NCBI GenBank assembly: GCA_902800435.1
Contig: CADCEQ010000081.1
Coordinates: 1-5,469 of the forward strand
Length of the DNA: 5,469 nt
Reading direction: 5' to 3'
DNA from: an uncultured Prevotellaceae bacterium
GTDB lineage: Bacteria > Bacteroidota > Bacteroidia > Bacteroidales > Bacteroidaceae
How positions within the stretch are numbered: position 1 is the stretch's first letter; every line of letters begins with the position of its first letter. The position numbers were made by a program, and so were the translations under genes. This document shows, piece after piece, positions 1 to 5,469 of the stretch. The notes beneath the pieces were generated by a model that worked only from the letters and a program-made list of their open reading frames with translations, ran no database searches and was not told where the DNA came from.

Positions 1-50
1 TAATATATATAATTTAAATTTTTCCCCTTCTGACTTGGAAGAACAAAAAT

Positions 51-73
51 GTAAGTTGTAAGTTTGTAAGTTT
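51..73. repeat. Tandem GTAAGTT(T) tract in intergenic DNA
   Basis: Three consecutive units on the plus strand: GTAAGTT (51-57), GTAAGTTT (58-65) and GTAAGTTT (66-73). It lies in AT-rich DNA downstream of the GH2 gene. The 7-8 base unit beginning with GT recalls the layout of the tract at 720-755, but the sequence is different. No function can be assigned. Confidence 0.7.
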
Positions 74-96
74 CTCCCCCCCCTGTCTCGCAGCAA

Positions 97-132
97 CCAT
101 GCGCCACCTCTTTATGACGAGGCGGCGCCTGG
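97..132 (-). other. Strong hairpin past the GH2 stop, possible transcript 3' end
   Basis: In minus-strand RNA the arms CCAGGCGCCGCCUC and GAGGUGGCGCAUGG pair over 14 positions around an 8-base loop (GUCAUAAA). The pairing includes one G-U wobble and one G-A mismatch. The wobble pairs only in minus-strand RNA (it is A-C in the plus-strand transcript), the strand on which both genes are read. It starts 45 bases past the GH2 stop codon. No U-run follows, so it is not a textbook intrinsic terminator; it could be an mRNA-stabilising end or a terminator of another type. A smaller GGCGGC/GCCGCC inverted repeat at 157-170 lies between it and the stop. Confidence 0.4.
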
Positions 133-176
133 CGAACGCGGTGAACTGTGACGACGGGCGGCCTGCCGCCGCGGGG

Positions 177-3100
177 CTACAGGGCCTTCAGGAATTCGAC
201 CTCGACGATGCGGAGCTCGCTCTTGGTGTTGCCCCCGTCCTTGGCCTTGAAGAGGTCGAGCTCGCCGGCTGCGGGCTCTGCCACCTCGACGATGCCGCCG
301 AAGGCGTCCTTGTCCTTGCCGGCACCACGCAGGCGGATGCTGATCTCGTCGGTCTTGACGCGTCGGGTGGGGGTGATGTGTATGTAGCCGAGGCTGCGCT
401 CGGTCTCGCCGCTCCAGATGAGCTGCCGGCCGGCGAAGATCTCGAGCGGGTAGCTGCGCAGGCGCCAGCCGGTGAGCTTCATGCAGATGTCGTCGACGAC
501 GGTTTTCTCTGCTAGCCGATAGGTGATCCAGGCTGTGGAGAGGCGGCCGTCGTTCTTCCATTCTGACAGTTCGTTGTCGTCGTAGCTGCGGTTGGCGCTG
601 GCGGGGTCGTAGCCGGCAGTGGCCGAGACTATGTTGACGCCTCGCCGACTGTCACGGTAGGAACTGCCGGCGGGCGTCTCGCCGCGCTGCAGGCGGCCCT
701 TCAGGGTGAGCTGCGGCATTAACTTTTCACTTTTCACTTCCTCACTCTTCACTTCCATATACGCAGGCTTGACGCCGTCGGCATAGGCTGAGAGGCTTAT
801 GGTGCCGGGGGTCGGCGTGGTGCGGACGAGCACGCGGCCCACGCCGCACTCCACGGGCAGCGACATGGCGCCGACGTAGTTGTCGGAGACGTTCTTCGTG
901 GCAGCAGCGTCGAGCAGTCCTGCCGGACGGTTGTCGTCGGGGCGCTGCAGGTCGTGGTTGTTGCGGGCAGCTATGCCGCCTATCCAGCGGCCCTCGCCCC
1001 AGAGACTGAAGTGAACCATGCGGTTGTCGAGCGGACAGCGGCGTCCCTGCTTGTCGACGACCTCTACCTCGACGAGCACCATGTCGGCGCCGTCGGCCTT
1101 CGTGCCCTCGGGGTTACTGATGGCGGTCAGCTTCAGCTCGTGAGGTTCGCCGGCGGTCTCCAGCTTGTAGCGGCTGCCGTCGGAACCTACGGCTTCGAGC
1201 ACGCCCGGCTCGTAGTGGACGTCGTCGAAGGTGAAGAGGTAGCGATAGCTCTGACGGCCACGACCCAGCGAGCGGCCGTTAAGGAAGAGCTCGACGGAAT
1301 CGGCAGTAGAAATAACATAGACGGGCTTGACGGTCGACGGCGGGTAGTTCCAATGGCCGATGATATACGTCTGCGGCGTCTCAGGCTCCACCCAGCCGTT
1401 CCACATGACCTGATGGGCAAAGAAGGCATCCTTGGGAATGCGCATGGCATCGGTGACGCCGCTGGTGCGGTAGTTCGACTCGCCGCGATGGTGGGTGTTG
1501 GTGTCGCTGAACACGATCTTCACGCCGCCCGACGAGACGCGGGTGCCGGTGCCGGGACGCTCGCGCCAGTAGTCGTACCAGCGGCGCACCATCTCGACGG
1601 CAAACTGATCCATGTTGTGGTTGTACTCGCGAGCAGGATTGCCGCGATAGAGCGGACCGTCGCCCTCGCGGTGGTAGGGGTAGCTCCACTCGTCCCAGTA
1701 CTTGCGCAGGCCCTCGTCGCGGCAGTACTCCATGGCCCACATGGGGTGCTTCCGTGACTTGTTGATATAGAGCATCTCGCCGCCGTACTCAGCCTCGTCG
1801 ATGTCGAGCATCTCGCGACTGCCGATGGCGCGGCCGCCGTGGGGGTCGTATGCGTCGCGAATGGCCTTCATCTCGAGCATGTGCTCGCGGCTGATGCTCT
1901 CGTTGCCGCACTCATAGAAGAGGATGGAGGGGTTGTTGCGGTTGTAGATGATGGCATCGCGCATCAGGGCGGTGCGCTGCTGCCAGCGGGCACCCTCAAC
2001 GTCCTTCTCGGCATCGCCGGCGGGCATGGCCTGGGGCAGTCCGACACGGTCGCACGACTCGACGTCCTGCTTCCACGGCGTGACGTGCATCCAGCGCACC
2101 ATATTGCCGCCCGACTCGACCATGAGGCCGTTGCTGTAGTCGCTGAGCCAGGCGGGCACGGAGAGTCCCACGCCCGGCCACTCGTTGCTGGTGCGCTGGG
2201 CGTAGCCGTGGACCATCATGCAGCGGTCGTTTAGCCATATCTTGCCCTCGCCGAAGCGCGTCTTGCGGAAGCCGGTGCGGGTGATGACGAGGTCAGCCCC
2301 CTCCAGACCTCCCCCCGAAGGGGAGGCTTTCAACGAGGTCTTGACGGTATAGAGGTAGCCGTAGCCCCACGACCAGAAGTGGAGGCCGCCGACCTGCTGG
2401 CGGGCGCTGACGGTGCGCCTCTCGCCCGGCTGCATGGTGACGGGGGAGCTCTGGAACCGTGCCACCTCGCGGCCGTCGGCATCAATCAGCTGGACGTGAT
2501 AGGTGAAGCTGTGGGCACGGGTGTCGTCGTTCCTGACCTGGCTCTCGGCATGGATGACGGCCTTGTGGTTTTGGACGTCGATATCGGTGGCATAGACATA
2601 CGTCCCCGTTGTGCCGAGGTTCGAGTAGAGGGGCAGCGTCTGGTAGAGCTTGTCGGTGATGTGGAGCCACACGTTCTTGGGCAGGCCGCCGTAGTTGGCG
2701 TTGAAGTTGCGGTCGTTCCACTGGTAGCGGCTGTTGAGCGTGCGGTCGCGGTACTGCCAGGAGTTGTCGCAGCGCACGGCCAGCACGTTCTCACCTTTTA
2801 TTATATAAGGTGTGAGGTCGAAGCCGAAGGCCATGACGCCATTGTCGGAGAATCCCATGTGATGGCCGTTGAGGTAGACGTCGGCTCCCTGACGGGCGCC
2901 CTCGAACTCAATGAAGTATTTAGCCCCCTCCTGACCTCCCCCCGAAGGGGAGGCTTTGAATACTTTGCGGTACCAGACGACGGTGTCGGTCAGGTCGACG
3001 ATGTCCTTGCGGAACGCCTCGTCGCCGTTGAAGGCGTAGGGGAGGGCGACGCGTTTAGCCCCCTCCCATCCTCCCCCCGAAGGGGAGGCTTTCAGGTCGC

Positions 3101-3206
3101 CGATGTGCAGTTCCCAGTCGGCATTGAAGTTGATTTTCTGACGCTCCACGGCCTGAATGCCTACAGCGGAGAGTGCCATGATGCAGAATGAAAGAATCCG
3201 TCTCAT
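177..3206 (-). CDS. Exported glycoside hydrolase family 2 enzyme (beta-galactosidase/beta-glucuronidase type), carrying in-frame repeat elements
   Basis: A 1009-residue GH2 enzyme with a signal peptide (MRRILSFCIMALSAVGIQA) and no lipobox cysteine, so periplasmic or secreted. Predicted domains in order: jelly-roll sugar-binding domain (about 22-205; LPYAFNGDEAFR, FEGARQGADVYLNG), Ig-like domain (about 210-315), TIM barrel (about 316-610), DUF4982-like beta domain (about 620-690; VELFLNGRSLG), a second Ig-like domain (about 695-815) and a C-terminal discoidin-like domain (about 855-1008; NELSEWKNDGRLSTAW). The general acid/base is Glu436 in YECGNES. The nucleophile is probably Glu493 in PMWAMEY, which is less certain. 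By context it should remove a beta-linked sugar, most likely galactose, from RG-I fragments made by the upstream lyase; a uronic acid substrate is not excluded. The ATG follows the lyase TAA by 3 bp, suggesting translational coupling. Three 13-residue KASPSGGGxEGA(K/D) insertions (39-51, 84-96, 293-305) and a KSEEVKSEK linker (820-828) look foreign to the family. The frame is intact, so the enzyme is probably functional. Confidence 0.92.
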   Translation of the reverse strand: MRRILSFCIMALSAVGIQAVERQKINFNADWELHIGDLKASPSGGGWEGAKRVALPYAFNGDEAFRKDIVDLTDTVVWYRKVFKASPSGGGQEGAKYFIEFEGARQGADVYLNGHHMGFSDNGVMAFGFDLTPYIIKGENVLAVRCDNSWQYRDRTLNSRYQWNDRNFNANYGGLPKNVWLHITDKLYQTLPLYSNLGTTGTYVYATDIDVQNHKAVIHAESQVRNDDTRAHSFTYHVQLIDADGREVARFQSSPVTMQPGERRTVSARQQVGGLHFWSWGYGYLYTVKTSLKASPSGGGLEGADLVITRTGFRKTRFGEGKIWLNDRCMMVHGYAQRTSNEWPGVGLSVPAWLSDYSNGLMVESGGNMVRWMHVTPWKQDVESCDRVGLPQAMPAGDAEKDVEGARWQQRTALMRDAIIYNRNNPSILFYECGNESISREHMLEMKAIRDAYDPHGGRAIGSREMLDIDEAEYGGEMLYINKSRKHPMWAMEYCRDEGLRKYWDEWSYPYHREGDGPLYRGNPAREYNHNMDQFAVEMVRRWYDYWRERPGTGTRVSSGGVKIVFSDTNTHHRGESNYRTSGVTDAMRIPKDAFFAHQVMWNGWVEPETPQTYIIGHWNYPPSTVKPVYVISTADSVELFLNGRSLGRGRQSYRYLFTFDDVHYEPGVLEAVGSDGSRYKLETAGEPHELKLTAISNPEGTKADGADMVLVEVEVVDKQGRRCPLDNRMVHFSLWGEGRWIGGIAARNNHDLQRPDDNRPAGLLDAAATKNVSDNYVGAMSLPVECGVGRVLVRTTPTPGTISLSAYADGVKPAYMEVKSEEVKSEKLMPQLTLKGRLQRGETPAGSSYRDSRRGVNIVSATAGYDPASANRSYDDNELSEWKNDGRLSTAWITYRLAEKTVVDDICMKLTGWRLRSYPLEIFAGRQLIWSGETERSLGYIHITPTRRVKTDEISIRLRGAGKDKDAFGGIVEVAEPAAGELDLFKAKDGGNTKSELRIVEVEFLKAL
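720..755 (-). repeat. In-frame GTGAAAA-type tandem tract at a predicted domain junction of the GH2 gene
   Basis: On the minus strand the tract runs as imperfect 7-8 base units (GTGAAGA, GTGAGGAA, GTGAAAA, GTGAAAA, then GTTAA). It encodes EVKSEEVKSEKL, residues 818-829 of the GH2 product. It is A-rich inside a GC-rich gene and lies between the second Ig-like domain, ending near AYADGVKPAYM, and the C-terminal discoidin-like region. The composition resembles low-complexity repeats that I recall from Bacteroidales intergenic DNA. Only this frame stays open; the other two minus-strand frames meet TGA within the tract. Confidence 0.75.
2292..2330 (-). repeat. In-frame 39-bp palindromic element, copy 3 (in the GH2 gene)
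   Basis: Encodes GH2 residues 293-305, KASPSGGGLEGAD. Orientation, phase and hairpin core match the other copies. The variable triplet is TCT, and the last codon is GAC where copies 1 and 2 have AAA, so the shared element may end at GGCT. It lies between LYTVKTSL and LVITRTGFRKTRF, in the hairpin that precedes the conserved TRTGFRK strand leading into the barrel. An 8-bp direct repeat, ACGAGGTC on the plus strand, flanks it at 2287-2294 and 2333-2340. Confidence 0.9.
2919..2957 (-). repeat. In-frame 39-bp palindromic element, copy 2 (in the GH2 gene)
   Basis: Encodes GH2 residues 84-96, KASPSGGGQEGAK. It has the same orientation, reading phase and hairpin core as copy 1, with TCA as the variable triplet and AAA at both ends. 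It separates the strand VVWYRKVF from YFIEFEGARQGADVYLNG. In GH2 relatives these two conserved strands of the sugar-binding domain are joined by a short loop. A flanking inverted pair (2914-2920 with 2959-2965) could lengthen the hairpin. Confidence 0.9.
3054..3092 (-). repeat. In-frame 39-bp palindromic element, copy 1 (in the GH2 gene)
   Basis: Encodes GH2 residues 39-51, KASPSGGGWEGAK. Read on the minus strand, its core CCTCCCCTTCGGGGGGAGG folds into a hairpin with a 7-bp CCTCCCC/GGGGAGG stem and a UUCGG loop. AGCC near the start and GGCT near the end could form an outer stem. It matches copy 2 at 36 of 39 bases; the only differences are a variable triplet (ATG here, TCA in copy 2) after the core. 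It sits between HIGDL and RVALPYAFN, where GH2 relatives have a variable loop before the LPHAFN-like strand. Confidence 0.9.
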
Positions 3207-3209
3207 ACC

Positions 3210-5342
3210 TTATTTTATATATACCTTTTGTCCGTTCTTAATATACAGGCCGCGCTTCGGCGTCTGAATACGACGACCTTGCAGGTCATAGACTTCTGAG
3301 GACTGGGGGATGGTGTAATTGGGCTTCGTTCCGACAGAAGTCGTAATACCTCGGTTCTGCACCCGCTCGGCCTCGGCCCAAGCATCGGCATCGCGCTTCA
3401 CGTCGCTGCCAAGGTAGTAGCCGGTGTTGGTGGGCTGGTTATAGCCGATGTTCTCGTTGAGTGCCGACATCCAGTAGCAGTGGTCGGTCATCAGCCACGG
3501 GAACTTGTGCGTCGTGGGGTACCAGGTGCTGAATATCTTGATGTCCTGCAGCCGGGTGGCGTCGGGCAGGATGACCTCCTCGCGCCAGTCGCCGAGGATG
3601 TCGCCATACCACGAGGGGTTCGACTTCGTGCCGTTGATGAACGTCTCTGAGTAGCGGTACATGGTGAACGTGCGGCCGTACTTCGGGCTGTTGATGATGT
3701 TGTCCTCGATGAGCTGGCGCGACAGGTTGCCGTCGAACCAGACGGCCATGCCGCAGCCGCCCTTCTGGCCCTTGGTGTTGATGGTGGTCTCGGTGCCGTC
3801 CTGCTTGATGTAGTTGCCCTGATAGTAGAAGAACTCGCAGCCGGGGTATTCGGGGAAGAAGTCGCCCACGAGGCAGCGGCCCATGTCGTTGTCGCTGGCA
3901 GCGTCCTTCTTCCAGATGACCGAGCCGTCGCGGGCGTCGTGGAGCGCCACCATCGTCTTACCCGTCTCTAAGCAGTGGAACATCTGCAGGCCTTCACGAC
4001 TGGGCAGGAACTTGCCCACGTGGTTAGCATCGCCGTGGCCCAGGCGGGTGTTCCACAGACCGATGCCGTCGTCGTCGACCGCCATCGAGCCGTACATCAC
4101 CTCGTCGAGCCCGTCGCCGTCGAGGTCGGCCACGTTGAGCGAGTGGTTGCCCTGGGCGGCGTAGGTGCTGTGCTTCTTGCCGTCCTTGCCGGTGCCCTTG
4201 TCGTTGGTGTCGAAGCGCCAGCGGCGGGTGAGCTGTCCGTCGCGCCAGTCCCACGCCTCGATGACGGAGAGGGCATAGACGCCGCGCCCGATGACCACGG
4301 AGGGGAGCCCCGACTCGTCGAAGCAGCCCACGCCGACGCGGAACGAGCAGGCGCGCTTCCAGTAGTCGTCGCCCCAGGCACTGCTGGTCTCGCGGGCTAT
4401 GAAGTTGTCGCGGGCCAGCTCGCGGCCCGTCTTTCCGTCGATGATGCTGATGAACTCCGGCCCTGCCGAGCTGTAGTGGTCGACCCATCCGGGACTGCTG
4501 GAATTGAGGTTGCCCCACGTGCGGTAGTCAATCTTGCCGTCGCCGTTGACGTCAGGGATCTCCGTGCCGTCGCCGAACACGGTGCCCTCGCAGGTGCGGA
4601 TGGCCATCTCGGCACAGCCGTCGCCGTCGAAGTCGGCAATGGCGAATGAGGACGAGTTGCCGAGGATGATGCCCGGGCCGCCCTTGACGCGCCAAAGGAG
4701 CGTGCCGTCGAGCTTATAGGCATCCCAGATGACCGCCCAGAGACAGTCCTGCTGCGAGTAGCTGGCGCCGGAGCCGTCGCTGACGATGTTGCCCGAGGCG
4801 TCCTTCACGCTCTGCAGGCGCTTCACCACAATCTCGAACTCACCGTCGCCGTCGAGGTCGCCCACGCTCACGTCGTTGGCCGTATAGACAATCTTCCTGG
4901 TGTCGGCATACACGTCCTTCGTGTCGGCCAGCGGGATGCTGACGTAGGGCAGTCCGCCGTTGACCTGGGCCTTCGTCAGCGTGAACGTCGACAGCGTCTC
5001 GTCGCTGCCCGAGTAGGTCAGGCGGTAGTGGTTGTCGGCGGTCTTGCTGGCCGAGGCGTCCTGGAAGCACGTGCGGTTGCGTATGTTGGTGGCTATCTTC
5101 TTCTCAGCGGCCGTGCCGATGGCGCGGTAGAGGTCGAAGCCCGTCGTGGCATCGTCGCCGGGCAGCATGCGCCACGTGACGAGCACCTTACCCGTGTGTT
5201 GCTGGTAGTCGCCGAGTGAGGCGTCCTTCTTGTCGTTGATACTGGCCCAGAGGGCGCGGCTGTTCAGGTTGTTAGTCTGGGCCTTGGCCGTCGATAAAGT
5301 CAGCCCGACGGCGAGGGCCAGGTAGATTAGTCTGTAGTTCAT
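3210..5342 (-). CDS. Secreted rhamnogalacturonan lyase, polysaccharide lyase family 11, with T9SS-like C-terminal tail
   Basis: Predicted to cleave the RG-I backbone (alternating rhamnose and galacturonic acid) by beta-elimination. The 710-residue product starts with a signal peptide (MNYRLIYLALAVGLTLSTAKA, then QTNN). An N-terminal beta/Ig-like domain follows (about 30-130, including VTWRMLP and FDLYRA), then a beta-propeller lyase domain (about 140-660). That domain carries Asp-rich calcium-type loops: DLDGDGEFE near 162, DFDGDGCAE near 237, DVNGDGKID near 264 and DLDGDGLDE near 406. GDWREEV lies near 584. This loop series, GPGIILGNSSS and SMAVDDDGIGLWNT are recognised as family 11 hallmarks (YesW/YesX type). 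Endo or exo action cannot be decided by reading. Residues about 684-710 (VYDLQGRRI, GLYIKNGQKVYIK) resemble a type IX secretion sorting tail, so export to the surface or medium is inferred. The frame is open up to a TTG at 5378, but the ATG at 5342 is preferred because it begins the signal peptide and has A-rich sequence upstream. The stop lies 3 bp before the GH2 start. Confidence 0.93.
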   Translation of the reverse strand: MNYRLIYLALAVGLTLSTAKAQTNNLNSRALWASINDKKDASLGDYQQHTGKVLVTWRMLPGDDATTGFDLYRAIGTAAEKKIATNIRNRTCFQDASASKTADNHYRLTYSGSDETLSTFTLTKAQVNGGLPYVSIPLADTKDVYADTRKIVYTANDVSVGDLDGDGEFEIVVKRLQSVKDASGNIVSDGSGASYSQQDCLWAVIWDAYKLDGTLLWRVKGGPGIILGNSSSFAIADFDGDGCAEMAIRTCEGTVFGDGTEIPDVNGDGKIDYRTWGNLNSSSPGWVDHYSSAGPEFISIIDGKTGRELARDNFIARETSSAWGDDYWKRACSFRVGVGCFDESGLPSVVIGRGVYALSVIEAWDWRDGQLTRRWRFDTNDKGTGKDGKKHSTYAAQGNHSLNVADLDGDGLDEVMYGSMAVDDDGIGLWNTRLGHGDANHVGKFLPSREGLQMFHCLETGKTMVALHDARDGSVIWKKDAASDNDMGRCLVGDFFPEYPGCEFFYYQGNYIKQDGTETTINTKGQKGGCGMAVWFDGNLSRQLIEDNIINSPKYGRTFTMYRYSETFINGTKSNPSWYGDILGDWREEVILPDATRLQDIKIFSTWYPTTHKFPWLMTDHCYWMSALNENIGYNQPTNTGYYLGSDVKRDADAWAEAERVQNRGITTSVGTKPNYTIPQSSEVYDLQGRRIQTPKRGLYIKNGQKVYIK

Positions 5343-5375
5343 GCTTATTTTTATAGTCAGTATTGTTTTCGGCTG

Positions 5376-5383
5376 CAAATTTA
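5376..5383 (-). promoter_or_regulatory. Candidate Bacteroidetes-type -7 promoter element for the PL11-GH2 pair
   Basis: TAAATTTG on the minus strand matches the Bacteroidetes -7 consensus TAnnTTTG exactly. It lies 33 bases upstream of the lyase ATG at 5342, which would give a leader of roughly 25-30 bases. The expected -33 TTTG is poorly matched: TGGC sits at the right distance, at 5405-5408. A weak -33 box would fit a promoter needing an activator such as a hybrid two-component regulator, but that is inference. Confidence 0.45.
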
Positions 5384-5469
5384 AATAAAATTTCCGAGAT
5401 TATAAGCCAGTTGAGATAAAAACTGAAACAAATTGCCCCGAAAAGTTAGAAATCAAGGCCTCCATACGC
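5384..5469. other. AT-rich upstream region, no gene assigned
   Basis: No complete gene is visible. Read on the minus strand, the window edge opens with a short frame ending in TAA at about 5446-5448 (residues AYGGLDF), which could be the last codons of an upstream gene. Another frame stays open to about 5401-5403. Neither is long enough to recognise. Confidence 0.3.

Noticed and set aside
1..176. The GH2 reading frame stays open past its TAG stop to the window edge, suggesting readthrough or a longer gene.
   Set aside because: The extra translation is Arg/Pro/Gly-rich, then passes through the GTAAGTT tract and AT-rich DNA, with no domain similarity. The discoidin-like domain is complete before the TAG (VEVEFLKAL).
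954..1757. Long plus-strand open frame opposite the GH2 gene (267 codons).
   Set aside because: It is antisense to a well-supported GH2 domain, has a low-complexity Ala/Val/Gly-rich translation with no recognisable motif, and is explained by the GC-rich codon use of the real gene. The same applies to plus-strand frames at 2379-3191 and 3975-4649.
2292..3092. The three KASPSGGG repeats as a CRISPR array or a protein-level tandem repeat domain.
   Set aside because: Spacing is irregular (about 96 and 588 bases between copies), the spacers are conserved GH2 coding sequence, and nearly invariant synonymous sites argue for a DNA-level element.
5343..5378. A TTG start at 5378 adding 12 residues to the lyase.
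   Set aside because: The extension (PKTILTIKIS) would sit ahead of a complete signal peptide, and the TTG overlaps the candidate -7 promoter box. The ATG at 5342 is the better start.
5441..5469. Tail of an upstream gene at the window edge (AYGGLDF followed by a stop).
   Set aside because: Seven codons are too few to support a coding call; another frame is also open here.

Overview
The window holds two complete genes, both on the minus strand and 3 bp apart, so it reads as a two-gene piece of an operon. The first-transcribed gene (5342 to 3210) is a secreted family PL11 rhamnogalacturonan lyase. The second (3206 to 177) is a large exported family GH2 glycoside hydrolase (beta-galactosidase/beta-glucuronidase type). 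The pair is typical of a Bacteroidetes polysaccharide-utilisation locus for rhamnogalacturonan-I (RG-I) pectin: the lyase cuts the backbone and the GH2 enzyme removes a beta-linked sugar, probably galactose, from it. No SusC/SusD, regulator or transport gene lies in the window, so the locus assignment is inference from these two enzymes.

The organism looks like a GC-rich member of the Bacteroidales, most likely Prevotella or a near relative. The signs are the enzyme pair, starts preceded by A/T-rich sequence instead of a Shine-Dalgarno box, a TAnnTTTG-type -7 box (TAAATTTG) upstream of the lyase, GC-rich genes beside AT-rich intergenic DNA, and a C-terminal tail on the lyase (VYDLQGRRI ... 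GLYIKNGQKVYIK) resembling Prevotella type IX secretion sorting tails.

Layout on the plus-strand scale: 1-96 is AT-rich intergenic DNA with a tandem GTAAGTT(T) tract; 97-176 is GC-rich with strong hairpins just past the GH2 stop; 177-3206 is the GH2 gene; 3210-5342 is the PL11 gene; 5343-5469 is its AT-rich upstream region with a candidate promoter.

The most unusual feature is inside the GH2 gene. A 39-bp hairpin-forming element occurs three times (3054-3092, 2919-2957, 2292-2330), always in the same orientation and reading phase, and each time adds a 13-residue peptide of the form KASPSGGGxEGA(K/D). The copies are almost identical at the nucleotide level, synonymous sites included, and each falls where a GH2 fold should have a surface loop. 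A second, different low-complexity tract (720-755, encoding EVKSEEVKSEKL) lies in frame at a predicted domain junction of the same gene. Together they suggest that short dispersed genomic repeats have entered a coding sequence and been kept as translated linkers, comparable to Rickettsia palindromic elements but in a Bacteroidetes carbohydrate enzyme.
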